Shown here one piece after another: positions 9,313-17,890 of a DNA stretch of 64,000 bases. Below the pieces are notes generated by a model. It saw only the letters and a list, made by a program, of their open reading frames with translations. It was not told where the DNA came from and ran no database searches. This DNA is from Bradyrhizobium iriomotense (lineage in GTDB: Bacteria; Pseudomonadota; Alphaproteobacteria; Rhizobiales; Xanthobacteraceae): the NCBI RefSeq assembly GCF_018129405.1, contig NZ_JAFCLP010000002.1, forward strand, positions 62,001-126,000. The letters run 5' to 3'. Within the stretch, counting starts at the first letter, position 1. Each line of letters starts with the position of its first letter. Position numbers and translations under genes: made by a program.

Positions 9313-10184
9313 GACGCGGCTCTCCCGAACAGGCCGGTCGGCCTGATCAGCAGCACGCCGAGAAACAGCGCGTAGGTCGCAGCCAGCGTCAGCCCGGGAT
9401 CGACCAGCCGCGCCACCGCGGTCTCGACCACGCCGAGCAGCAGCCCCGCAACCAGCGCGCCCAAGACGTTACCGACGCCGCCCATGATCACGACGACCAG
9501 CGCCTTCATGGTGAAGACCACGCCCATCGCGGCATTGAAGGTGAGGAACATGCTGACCAGCACGCCGCCAACAGCCACGAGGCCGCCGCCGAAGGCAAAC
9601 GCAAATCCTGACAGCGCGGCCACGTCGATCCCGACCAGGCGCGCGGCGTTGGCATCGACCGCGATGGCGCGCACGGCGGTGCCGATCCGCGTGCGGGTGA
9701 GGGCGAGATAGACGGCGCCGCCGACCACGGCCGCAAACAGCAGCGCGACCAGGCGGTTGACCGCAAGCGTCGAGCCCATGATCGTCAGCGGAATGGAGAG
9801 ATAGCTATAGCTGTAATACTGGCCGCCGAAGGCGACCAGCATGGCGCCCTGGATCACGAACAGCACGCCGAAGGTCACGAGGATGCTGTCGATCTCCTGC
9901 GCGCCCCGGTCCTTGCCCCGCCGCATCAGCCGCTCCAGCAGGAAGCGGTAGAGCAGCCAGTTCAGCACCATCGCGACCGGGACTGCCAGCAGCAGTGCGG
10001 CCAGCGGGCTCAGTCCGAGTCCGCTGTAGAGAGAGAACGCGCCGAAGGCGGCCGCGACCAGCGACTCCCCGTAGGACAGGTTCATGACCCGCGCCACGCC
10101 GTATTGCAGCGTCAGCCCGAGCGCGATCAGCGCGTACATGCCGCCGAGCACGAGGCCCGGCAGGATGATGTCGACAAGCAGCAT
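9309..10184 (-). CDS. livH: Branched-chain amino acid-type ABC transporter permease LivH
   Basis: Inner-membrane permease, 291 residues, about eight hydrophobic helices. The N-terminus MLLVDIILPGLVLGGMYALI and the LTLQYGVARVMNLSYGE loop are standard LivH features. ATG at 10184 is preferred to the longer frame because the upstream residues are not hydrophobic and AAGGG lies ten bases before it. It lies between the substrate-binding gene and the LivM-LivG fusion. Confidence 0.92.
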   Translation of the reverse strand: MLLVDIILPGLVLGGMYALIALGLTLQYGVARVMNLSYGESLVAAAFGAFSLYSGLGLSPLAALLLAVPVAMVLNWLLYRFLLERLMRRGKDRGAQEIDSILVTFGVLFVIQGAMLVAFGGQYYSYSYLSIPLTIMGSTLAVNRLVALLFAAVVGGAVYLALTRTRIGTAVRAIAVDANAARLVGIDVAALSGFAFAFGGGLVAVGGVLVSMFLTFNAAMGVVFTMKALVVVIMGGVGNVLGALVAGLLLGVVETAVARLVDPGLTLAATYALFLGVLLIRPTGLFGRAAS

Positions 10185-10241
10185 GAAACGGAGCCCTTCG
10201 AGCGGACGGCAGGCCTCGCAGCGCAAGGCCTGCCAACGTCC

Positions 10242-11462
10242 TTACTGCCACTGTGCCTTGGGCACGACCGGCGCACGTGCACTCGGCAGCGAGGCCGGCG
10301 CAAGCGCGTAGAACTCGCCGTTCTGCCACTGGCCGACGCTCCACACTTCCTGGAGCAGCCCGTCCTTCAGCTTGACCTTGCCGATGATGGTGTCGAACGT
10401 GCCCGAGCGGATTTCGGCGGCAACCGCGGCGCGATCGAGCTTGCCGACCTTTTCGATCGCCTGCTGCAGCACCTGGAGGCTCGCATAGGTGATCGAGCTC
10501 GCCCAGCGGTCGGGCTCCTTGCCGGTCGCGGCCTTGTGGCGCGCGAGATAGTCCTTCAGCTGCGGCGAGTCCGCGTTCCAGCCGCCGATCCCCATCACGC
10601 CCTCGCTGTTGGCCGCGAACTTGCCCTTGTAGAGCGGGAAGGCGGTGCCGACGCCGACATAGAAGACCTTTGGATTGAACTTCAGGAGCTGCGCCTGCTC
10701 GGTCAGCGCGATCGTATCCGGCGGATAGCTGAAGGCGACGAACGCATCCGGGTTAGACGCGATCGCGTCCTTCAGCAGCGGCTGAAGATCCTGCGCGCCC
10801 ATGGGGTAGGTTTTGTCATAGGTGAGCGTAAAGCCGTGTTTCTTGAAAGCCTCGCGGCCTGCAGCGGAGAGCTCGATGCCGAACTGATCGGCGACGCTGA
10901 CCATCGCGACGTTCGCACCGATCTTGCCTTCGCTCTTCAGCTTGCCGAGCAGGTCCGCCAGTCCCTCGGAGATCTGCGCCGACGTCCCAAGCCAGAACGT
11001 CGCGTTCGACCAGCGCTTGGCGAGCTCCGGCGCCTTGTCGGTCACCGAGGTCACCGCGAGGTGAGGGTAGCCGAGACGGTTCAGTGTCGGTCCGACCGCA
11101 AGGTTGAGGCCCGTGCTCCAGGGCGGAAGAATGAAATCGACCTTGTCCTGGTTGGCGAGACGCTCGATCGCCTTGACGGCTTCCTCCGAGCTGCTGCGGT
11201 CGTCGTATTCGACCACCTCGATCGGCAGCTTCTTGTCGCCGAGCTTGATGCCGCCGGCGGCATTCACGTCCTTCACCCACAGCTCGTAATTGGGCAGGGT
11301 GGTGATGCCGGCGCCGCCGGCATAGGGACCCGTCTTGGAGATGGCATAGCCGATCCGGATCTTCTCCTGCGCATCGGCCGTGGACGCAAAGGACCCCAGC
11401 GCCGTGGCGACAGCCACCAAGCTAGTGACGCGCAGCAACGTTCGACGGTTCGCCGAAAACAT
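10242..11462 (-). CDS. ABC transporter substrate-binding protein (Peripla_BP_6, HAAT family)
   Basis: Periplasmic receptor for the LivH/LivMG/LivF importer, 406 residues. The signal sequence begins MFSANRRTLLRVTSLVAVAT and ends ASTADAQE; the twin arginine makes Tat export possible. IRIGYAISKTGPYAGGAG is the usual opening of this fold. GGGAGG before the ATG at 11462 fixes the start. It is the first gene of a five-gene operon ending in an aldehyde dehydrogenase. HAAT importers next to aromatic-degradation genes often carry aromatic acids rather than amino acids, so an aromatic or short-chain ligand is a reasonable inference. Confidence 0.92.
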   Translation of the reverse strand: MFSANRRTLLRVTSLVAVATALGSFASTADAQEKIRIGYAISKTGPYAGGAGITTLPNYELWVKDVNAAGGIKLGDKKLPIEVVEYDDRSSSEEAVKAIERLANQDKVDFILPPWSTGLNLAVGPTLNRLGYPHLAVTSVTDKAPELAKRWSNATFWLGTSAQISEGLADLLGKLKSEGKIGANVAMVSVADQFGIELSAAGREAFKKHGFTLTYDKTYPMGAQDLQPLLKDAIASNPDAFVAFSYPPDTIALTEQAQLLKFNPKVFYVGVGTAFPLYKGKFAANSEGVMGIGGWNADSPQLKDYLARHKAATGKEPDRWASSITYASLQVLQQAIEKVGKLDRAAVAAEIRSGTFDTIIGKVKLKDGLLQEVWSVGQWQNGEFYALAPASLPSARAPVVPKAQWQ

Positions 11463-11611
11463 GTCGATCCTCCCTCGGGTTTCACTCAAGCGGTTGTTCG
11501 CTACGTGTGAGTGGGTCGTTCCTCTTGGTCCCGGTTTCTTTTCGGCGCGGCTTATGAAGCCGGCCGCGACCAGGACTTGACCTAGCAAGCACCGAGGGGT
11601 TTGTTCGCACA

Positions 11612-12583
11612 ATGGACAAATCCGGCGAAAGATTGGACGCTTCTGGTCGCGATGGCCAAGTGCGTCGAGGCGTCGCGGGCGCCGGTCCAGCGGCTGCAAG
11701 CGGCGCTGCGCCTGTCGGCGCCGAGCTGATCGCCTCGCACTACGTTGCGCGGCGCTGGATGCTGACGTCGAAAACCGCCCGGCCATTCATCCATCTGCTG
11801 TGCCTGCACGGCGCCTCCACCGCCGAGGTCGGCCAGCCCGGCAAGACGATGACGTTTACGGGCCCAGCCATGGTCTGGCTGCCGGCGGGATCAGCCGATT
11901 GGCTCGAGGTGTCGGCGGGAGCGACCGCCGAGTTGCTCCAACTGCGCGCGGGCGTGTGGCATCGCTATCTGCCGCCGTCGGCCGAACCCGCCTATCTTAC
12001 GCTCGAAGCCGCCGGCAGCATCATGGCGCGACCGGTCGAACCCGACCTCGTGACCACGATGTCACGCTCGATTGCGGCGATCGCCGCCGAGATCGCATCG
12101 CCTGCCCGCAGCGGTGCGGCATCGATCATATCGGCCGAGCTGACGCTGTGTGTGCTGCGCTTCTGGCGCCTGTTCGCCGACGATAGCGACCGGGACGAGG
12201 AGGGGAGCAGTACCGAGATCTTGAGCCGCTTCCGCAGGCTGCTCGAGGAGCGCTATCACCAGCACCTGCGCGTGAGCGATTACGCCAACCTCCTCGGCAT
12301 GACGCCGGACCGTCTGCACGCGCTGTGCAGCCGCGAGCTGAAGCGTTCGCCGAGCGAGCTGATCCAGCAGCGCATCGTCAAGGAGGCCGCGGCACGGCTC
12401 GAGGCCGGCACCGTGGCCGTCAAGCAGATCGCCTTTGCGCTGGGCTTCAAGGACACCGCCTATTTCAACCGCTTCTTCCGCAAGCATACCGGCGAGGCTC
12501 CGGGCGTGTGGCGCCGTCGCGTCGCGGCGCGCGTGCGAGCCGGACGATCGAGGCCGACGCTCGACTTTGCCGACTGGCCGTGA
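11612..12583 (+). CDS. AraC-family transcriptional regulator
   Basis: 323 residues. A cupin-like sensor domain occupies roughly residues 40-190 and the AraC DNA-binding domain the last 110: RLLEERYHQHLRVSDYANLL, then the second helix-turn-helix VKQIAFALGFKDTAYFNRFF and the family ending RKHTGEAPGVWRR. It is divergent from the ABC/aldehyde dehydrogenase operon, with 149 bases between the two starts, so it is the probable activator of that operon. The N-terminal 35 residues are low complexity, and the true start could be further in. Confidence 0.9.
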   Translation: MDKSGERLDASGRDGQVRRGVAGAGPAAASGAAPVGAELIASHYVARRWMLTSKTARPFIHLLCLHGASTAEVGQPGKTMTFTGPAMVWLPAGSADWLEVSAGATAELLQLRAGVWHRYLPPSAEPAYLTLEAAGSIMARPVEPDLVTTMSRSIAAIAAEIASPARSGAASIISAELTLCVLRFWRLFADDSDRDEEGSSTEILSRFRRLLEERYHQHLRVSDYANLLGMTPDRLHALCSRELKRSPSELIQQRIVKEAAARLEAGTVAVKQIAFALGFKDTAYFNRFFRKHTGEAPGVWRRRVAARVRAGRSRPTLDFADWP

Positions 12584-12758
12584 GCGCCGCCAAGCCAGAA
12601 TCGATCCTGGGAGCACGGACATTCCCGCCGGAAATCGCGCCGTTGCAACGAGCCAACGACCGCCAAGTCTACGCCGGGGGAGCGCTGGAGCGCAGCTCCT
12701 GGGCGGCCGGAAACCGTCTTGCCCGATCGGCCGCAGCCATATCCGTAATTCGCATAAG

Positions 12759-12784
12759 GTATATTATGGAATATATTTATATAC
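12759..12784. promoter_or_regulatory. AT-rich imperfect dyad, candidate operator/promoter of TRAP operon 1
   Basis: GTATAT and ATATAC flank an AT-only core (with TTATGGAATATA inside), in a block of about 40 bases that is far poorer in GC than everything around it. TRAP operons are often controlled by GntR or IclR proteins that bind short AT-rich palindromes; no such regulator is next to it here. Inference from position and composition only. Confidence 0.4.
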
Positions 12785-12880
12785 AATTGAATCAGATGTT
12801 TAGGCGAAATTCCTGCCACCGCACCTTCGCTCCAGCGCTGTTTCCGGCCCGGCGCTCGACGATCGTCCCAGCTCTCGACG

Positions 12881-12903
12881 GCTACTGTGCATGGGGTTGT
12901 TTT
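12881..12903 (+). repeat. Copy 1 of a 23-base dispersed intergenic repeat
   Basis: The same 23 bases (starting GCTACTGTGCATGGGG) occur in the opposite orientation at 34745-34767. Here the copy is followed by a T-rich tract and by CCCCATG at 12922-12928, which can pair with CATGGGG inside the repeat to give a 7-bp stem with a large T-rich loop. Confidence 0.7.
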
Positions 12904-13065
12904 CGCTTTTTTTTGGTCAGGCCCCATGTGGCGAAAGCCGATATTGCCGTGACGTTGTCCGGCTGCAATAAGCGAGCTTCGCGAGATCGCAGATGACCTT
13001 CTGACGTGACGTCCGTATAGGTTTGCATCTCAGAACAAAAACAATCCTTCCGAGGAAGCAGACCC

Positions 13066-14085
13066 ATGAACTTTTCCCGACGCACGCTTCTCAAGGCCTC
13101 CGCCGCGACCGCGGTCCTGGGTGGCATTGGCGCGCCCCATGTGGCCCGCGCCCAGAGCGCCGAGTTCACCTACAAATACGCCAACAACCTGCCGGACACC
13201 CATCCGCTGAACGTACGCGCCAAGGAGATGGCGGCGGCGATCAAGGCCGAGACAGGCGGCAAGTTCGACCTCCAGATCTTCCCGAACAACCAGCTCGGCT
13301 CCGACACCGACATGCTGAGCCAGATCCGCTCGGGCGGCGTCGAGTTCTTCACGCTGTCGGGCCTGATCCTGTCGACCCTGGTGCCGGCGGCCTCCATCAA
13401 CGGCATCGGCTTCGCATTCCCGGACTACGACACGGTCTGGAAGGCCATGGACGGCGATCTCGGCGCCCATGTCCGTGGCGAGATCAAGAAGGCCGGCCTC
13501 GAGGTCATGGACAAGATCTGGGACAACGGCTTCCGCCAGACCACGTCCTCGACCAGGCCGATCACCGGTCCTGATGATCTCAAGGGCTTCAAGATCCGCG
13601 TCCCGGTGTCGCCGCTGTGGACCTCGATGTTCAAGGCGTTCGACGCCGCGCCCGCCTCGATCAATTTCAGCGAGGTCTATTCGGCGCTCCAGACCAAGAT
13701 CGTCGAGGGCCAGGAGAACCCGCTGGCGATCATCTCGACCGCCAAGCTCTACGAGGTGCAGAAGTACTGCTCGCTGACCAACCACATGTGGGACGGCTTC
13801 TGGTTCCTCGCCAACCGCCGCGCCTGGGGCGCGTTGCCGGAGGACGTGCGCACCATCGTCGCCAAGAACATCAACGCCGCCGCGGTCAAGGAACGTGAGG
13901 ATACCGCCAAGCTCAACGCCAATCTGCAGCAGGAGCTCGCGGCCAAGGGCCTGACCTTCAACCAGCCCGCTGTCGCGCCGTTCCGCGACAAGCTGCGCTC
14001 CGCCGGCTTCTATGCCGAGTGGAAAGGCAAGTATGGCGACCAGGCCTGGGACCTCTTGGAAAAGGCCGTCGGCAAGCTGTCGTAA
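13066..14085 (+). CDS. TRAP transporter substrate-binding protein DctP
   Basis: Periplasmic receptor of a tripartite ATP-independent transporter, 339 residues. Export signal MNFSRRTLLKASAATAVLGG ends at VARAQS and carries a twin arginine. The family pattern follows: YANNLPDTHPLNVRAKEMA, LSTLVPAASINGIGFAFPD, GFKIRVPVSPLWTSMFKAFD with the ligand-binding arginine, and EGQENPLAII. GAGGAAG lies just before the ATG. The permease gene follows after 15 bases, then an acyl-CoA synthetase, which points to a carboxylate ligand. Confidence 0.93.
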   Translation: MNFSRRTLLKASAATAVLGGIGAPHVARAQSAEFTYKYANNLPDTHPLNVRAKEMAAAIKAETGGKFDLQIFPNNQLGSDTDMLSQIRSGGVEFFTLSGLILSTLVPAASINGIGFAFPDYDTVWKAMDGDLGAHVRGEIKKAGLEVMDKIWDNGFRQTTSSTRPITGPDDLKGFKIRVPVSPLWTSMFKAFDAAPASINFSEVYSALQTKIVEGQENPLAIISTAKLYEVQKYCSLTNHMWDGFWFLANRRAWGALPEDVRTIVAKNINAAAVKEREDTAKLNANLQQELAAKGLTFNQPAVAPFRDKLRSAGFYAEWKGKYGDQAWDLLEKAVGKLS

Positions 14086-14100
14086 CGCGTTGGGGCCGTC

Positions 14101-15990
14101 ATGGCTCATATCGAGGTCGAGGTGACCGAAGTGGCGGGCGAGGCGGCTGTTCAGTCCCCTCGCCGACCTTCGCTGCTCGCCTCGACGGAGCGCCTCCTCG
14201 GGCTCCTGGTCGAAATCCCGGCGGCCATTCTGGTGGTCGCCGAGATCGTGATCCTGTTCGCCGGCGTGGTCGCGCGCTACGGCCTGCACCGGCCGCTGAT
14301 CTGGTCGGACGAACTCGCCTCGATCCTGTTCCTGTGGCTGGCCATGCTGGGTGCAGCGGTCGCATTCCGCCGCTCCGAGCACATGCGCATGACCGCAATC
14401 GTCGCAAGCGCCAGCCCCGCGATGCGGGCCTATCTCGACCTGGTCGCGACCTCTGCGGCGCTGGCGTTCCTGGCGCTGATCGTGTGGCCGTCCTGGGACT
14501 ACGCCTACGAGGAAAGCTTCATCACCACGCCGGCGCTGCAGATCTCGAACATGTGGCGCGCCGCGGCGCTGCCGGCCGGCATCTGCCTGATGGCAGCGTT
14601 CGCGCTGCTGCGGCTGCTGCGGGCCGCCGATTACCGGATGGTGCTTGCAGCCGTGATCTCGGTTGCCGTCGTCGTCGGCCTGTTCTGGCTGACGCAGCCT
14701 TACTTGCGGCCGCTCGGCAATCTCAACCTCGTCATCTTCTTCGTCGGCGTCGCCGGCTTCTGCGTCTTTGCCGGCGTTCCCATTGCGTTCGGCTTTGGGC
14801 TGGCGATCTTCGGCTATCTGGCGCTGACCACGCGCACGCCCGTGATGGTGCTGGTCGGGCGGATGGACGAGGGCATGAGCCACCTCATCCTGCTTTCGGT
14901 GCCGCTGTTCGTGTTCTTAGGGTTGCTGATCGAGATGACCGGAATGGCGCGGGCCATGGTCGCCTTCCTGGCGAGCCTGCTCGGCCATGTCCGCGGCGGC
15001 CTGCACTATGTGCTGGTCGGCGCCATGTACCTGGTCTCGGGCATATCAGGCGCCAAGGCCGCAGACATGGCCGCGGTCGCGCCCGTCCTGTTCCCGGAGA
15101 TGAAGCAGCGCGGCGCCAAGCCCGGCGATCTCGTCGCGCTTCTGGCGGCAACCGGCGCCCAGACCGAGACCATTCCGCCGAGCCTCGTGCTGATCACGAT
15201 CGGCTCGGTCACGGGCGTCTCGATCGCCGCGCTGTTCACCGGCGGCCTGTTGCCCGGCGTGGTGCTCGCCATCACGCTCTGCATGCTGGTGTGGTGGCGC
15301 TACCGCCACGAGGACATGAGCCATGTCCGCCGCGCCGGCGCCGGCGAGATCGGCAAGACCTTCATCATCGCCCTTCCCGCGCTCGCGTTGCCTTTCGTGA
15401 TCCGCTACGCCGTGGTCGAGGGCATCGCCACCGCGACCGAAGTCTCCACCATCGGCATCGTCTATGGCGCCCTGGTCGGCCTCCTCGTCTACCGCCGCTT
15501 CGACTGGCGGCGGCTGTTTCCGATGCTGGTCGAGACCGCGGCGCTGTCGGGCGCGATCCTGCTGATCATCGGCACGGCCACCGGCATGGCCTGGGGCCTG
15601 ACGCAATCCGGCTTCTCGCGTTCGCTGGCTGCGGCCATGACCGGATTGCCGGGCGGGCCTGCGACCTTCATCGCCGTGTCCATCCTGGCCTTCACGATCC
15701 TCGGCAGCGTGCTGGAGGGCATCCCGGCGATCGTGCTGTTCGGGCCGCTCTTGTTTCCGATCGCCCGCGCCGTCGGCGTGCACGAGGTGCACTATGCGAT
15801 GGTGATCATTCTGGCCATGGGTATCGGGCTATTCGCCCCGCCCTTCGGCGTCGGCTATTATGCCGCCTGCGCCATCGGACGCGTCGATCCGGCCGAAGGC
15901 ATCAGGCCGATCTGGGGCTATCTGCTGGCGCTGCTCGTGGGATTGATCATCGTTGCGATCTTCCCCTGGATCTCGATCGGATTTCTTTGA
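14101..15990 (+). CDS. Fused TRAP transporter permease DctQ-DctM
   Basis: 629 residues combining both membrane subunits. Residues 30-190 are the four-helix DctQ part (PLIWSDELASILFLWLAMLG). The rest is the 12-helix DctM channel (GLAIFGYLALTTRTPVMVLV, SGISGAKAADMAAVAPVLFP, ATGAQTETIPPSLVLITIG, LEGIPAIVLFGPLLFPIARA). Fused DctQM proteins are known. It uses a sodium or proton gradient to import the ligand delivered by the preceding DctP protein. Confidence 0.93.
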   Translation: MAHIEVEVTEVAGEAAVQSPRRPSLLASTERLLGLLVEIPAAILVVAEIVILFAGVVARYGLHRPLIWSDELASILFLWLAMLGAAVAFRRSEHMRMTAIVASASPAMRAYLDLVATSAALAFLALIVWPSWDYAYEESFITTPALQISNMWRAAALPAGICLMAAFALLRLLRAADYRMVLAAVISVAVVVGLFWLTQPYLRPLGNLNLVIFFVGVAGFCVFAGVPIAFGFGLAIFGYLALTTRTPVMVLVGRMDEGMSHLILLSVPLFVFLGLLIEMTGMARAMVAFLASLLGHVRGGLHYVLVGAMYLVSGISGAKAADMAAVAPVLFPEMKQRGAKPGDLVALLAATGAQTETIPPSLVLITIGSVTGVSIAALFTGGLLPGVVLAITLCMLVWWRYRHEDMSHVRRAGAGEIGKTFIIALPALALPFVIRYAVVEGIATATEVSTIGIVYGALVGLLVYRRFDWRRLFPMLVETAALSGAILLIIGTATGMAWGLTQSGFSRSLAAAMTGLPGGPATFIAVSILAFTILGSVLEGIPAIVLFGPLLFPIARAVGVHEVHYAMVIILAMGIGLFAPPFGVGYYAACAIGRVDPAEGIRPIWGYLLALLVGLIIVAIFPWISIGFL

Positions 15991-16011
15991 CGCGGTTTAA
16001 GGAGGATGTCG

Positions 16012-17661
16012 ATGAGTAAGCGACAGAACCCGTACAATATCGGCCTCGACAAGACGCAAGCCAACTACGTGCCGCTGAGCCCGCTGAGCTTCCTCGCGCG
16101 CAGCGCGGCGGTCTATCCCGATCACGTCAGCACTGTCTATGAAGGCCGCAGCTTCACCTGGGCGCAGACCTACGAACGCTGCAAGCGCTTTGCCTCGTAT
16201 CTCGCTAGCAAGGGTATTGGCGTGGGCGACACCGTGGCGGCGATGCTGCCGAATATCCCCGCGATGAACGAAGCGCACTTCGCGGTGCCGATGACCGGCG
16301 CCGTGCTCAACGCACTCAACATCCGCCTCGATGCGCCCTCGATCGCGTTCCAGCTCGATCATGGCGGCGCCAAGATCATCCTGGTCGATCCCGAGTTTTC
16401 CGGCGTGATCACCGATGCACTGGCGCAGATGAGCGGCCCGAAGCCCTTCGTGATCGACGTCGACGACGCCGCCTTCAAGGGCGGCAAACGTATTGGCGAG
16501 ATCGAATACGAGGCCGCCGTCGCGCAGGGCGATCCTGACTTCGCGACGATCACGCCGAGCGACGAATGGAACGCGATCGCGCTGAGCTACACATCTGGCA
16601 CGACGGGCAATCCCAAGGGCGTCGTCACCCATCATCGCGGCGCGTATCTGAACGCGGTCAGCAACATCCTCGCCGGCAATCTCGGCCAGCATCCGGTCTA
16701 TCTCTGGACGCTGCCGATGTTCCACTGCAACGGCTGGTGCTTCCCCTGGACCATCGCGGCTGCCGCCGGCATCAATGTCTGCCTGCGCAAGGTCGAGCCG
16801 ACAAAGATCTTCGAGCTGATCAGGCAGCACGGCGTCACCCACATGTGCGGCGCGCCGATCGTCTACAACACGCTGATCAATGCGCCCGATGCGCCGAAGG
16901 GCAATACGGCCCGCCGCGTCGTCGGCCTGATCGCAGGTGCCGCGCCGCCGGTGGCGGTGCTGGAAGGCGCCGAAAGCATCGGCATCAAGCTGACGCATGT
17001 CTACGGCCTCACCGAGGTCTACGGCCCCGCCTCCGTTTGCGCCGAGCAGCCCGGCTGGGACGAGTTGCCCGCGCCCGAGCGCGCGCGCATGAAACGGCGG
17101 CAGGGCGTGCCCTACCCGCTCGAGGAAGGCGTCACCGTCATCAATCCGCAGACCATGCAGGAGGTGCCGCGCGATGGCGAGACCATCGGCGAGGTCATGT
17201 TCCGCGGCAATATCGTGATGAAGGGCTATCTGAAGAACGAGAAGGCGACGACGGAAGCCTTCGCCGGCGGCTGGTTTCACACCGGCGATCTCGGCGTGCT
17301 CGACGAGCACGGCTATGTCATCATCAAGGACCGTTCGAAGGACATCATCATTTCCGGCGGCGAGAACATTTCGTCGGTCGAGGTCGAGGACATCCTCTAC
17401 AGGCACCCCGCCGTATTGTTCGCCGCCGTCGTCGCCAAGCCCGATCCGAAATGGGGCGAAGTGCCCTGCGCCTTCGTCGAGCTGAAGGACGGCGCCAGCG
17501 CGAGCGAAGCCGAGATCATCGCCTTCTGTCGTTCGCACATGAGCGGCTTCAAGACGCCGAAGGCGGTCGTGTTCGGACCGATCCCCAAGACCTCCACGGG
17601 CAAGATCCAGAAATTCCTGCTGCGCAACGAAGTGGGTTCGGCTAAGGCGATCTCGGCCTGA
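16012..17661 (+). CDS. Acyl-CoA synthetase (AMP-forming; DmdB/medium-chain acyl-CoA ligase-like)
   Basis: Activates a carboxylic acid to its CoA thioester with ATP, 549 residues. Motifs: YTSGTTGNPKGVVTHHRG (P-loop), YGLTEVYGP, GWFHTGDLGVLDEHGY, DRSKDIIISGGENISSVEVE, and the acylation lysine in KTSTGKIQKF. The overall pattern (LTWTLPMFHC-type region LWTLPMFHCNGWCFPW) fits the group containing methylmercaptopropionyl-CoA ligase DmdB and plant-type acyl-activating enzymes. AAGGAGG ends six bases before ATG 16012, so that start is used and not the ATG at 16006. Placed 21 bases after the TRAP permease, it probably activates the imported acid. Confidence 0.9.
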   Translation: MSKRQNPYNIGLDKTQANYVPLSPLSFLARSAAVYPDHVSTVYEGRSFTWAQTYERCKRFASYLASKGIGVGDTVAAMLPNIPAMNEAHFAVPMTGAVLNALNIRLDAPSIAFQLDHGGAKIILVDPEFSGVITDALAQMSGPKPFVIDVDDAAFKGGKRIGEIEYEAAVAQGDPDFATITPSDEWNAIALSYTSGTTGNPKGVVTHHRGAYLNAVSNILAGNLGQHPVYLWTLPMFHCNGWCFPWTIAAAAGINVCLRKVEPTKIFELIRQHGVTHMCGAPIVYNTLINAPDAPKGNTARRVVGLIAGAAPPVAVLEGAESIGIKLTHVYGLTEVYGPASVCAEQPGWDELPAPERARMKRRQGVPYPLEEGVTVINPQTMQEVPRDGETIGEVMFRGNIVMKGYLKNEKATTEAFAGGWFHTGDLGVLDEHGYVIIKDRSKDIIISGGENISSVEVEDILYRHPAVLFAAVVAKPDPKWGEVPCAFVELKDGASASEAEIIAFCRSHMSGFKTPKAVVFGPIPKTSTGKIQKFLLRNEVGSAKAISA

Positions 17662-17890
17662 GCCCGGACACATTTGGAAACACTGACTGTATCTCGACGG
17701 CGATTGCCGCATCGTCTTGAAACCGTTGGCGCGGGTTTGACGACATCGAGACACACCAGGAAAAGATTGGAAAACGTTAGAGACGCATTTACGATTCAGC
17801 TCCGTCGGATTCGCTGCTTCCACCTGATTCGCCGCGCGGGCTGCGCGGCCGGCGTCCGGCGCGGTTGGGGCGCTTCATGCGGTTTGTGTC

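Larger units (their letters stand above)
12584..13065. other. Intergenic region upstream of TRAP operon 1
   Basis: 482 bases with no convincing gene. It holds an AT-rich dyad (12759-12784) and one copy of a 23-base dispersed repeat followed by T-runs (12881-12920). The promoter of the TRAP operon should lie here; GAGGAAG before the dctP ATG is the ribosome binding site. Confidence 0.6.

Noticed and set aside
13030-14883. Minus-strand open frame opposite the TRAP operon
   Set aside because: Antisense to DctP and DctQM with clear motifs; no ribosome binding site.
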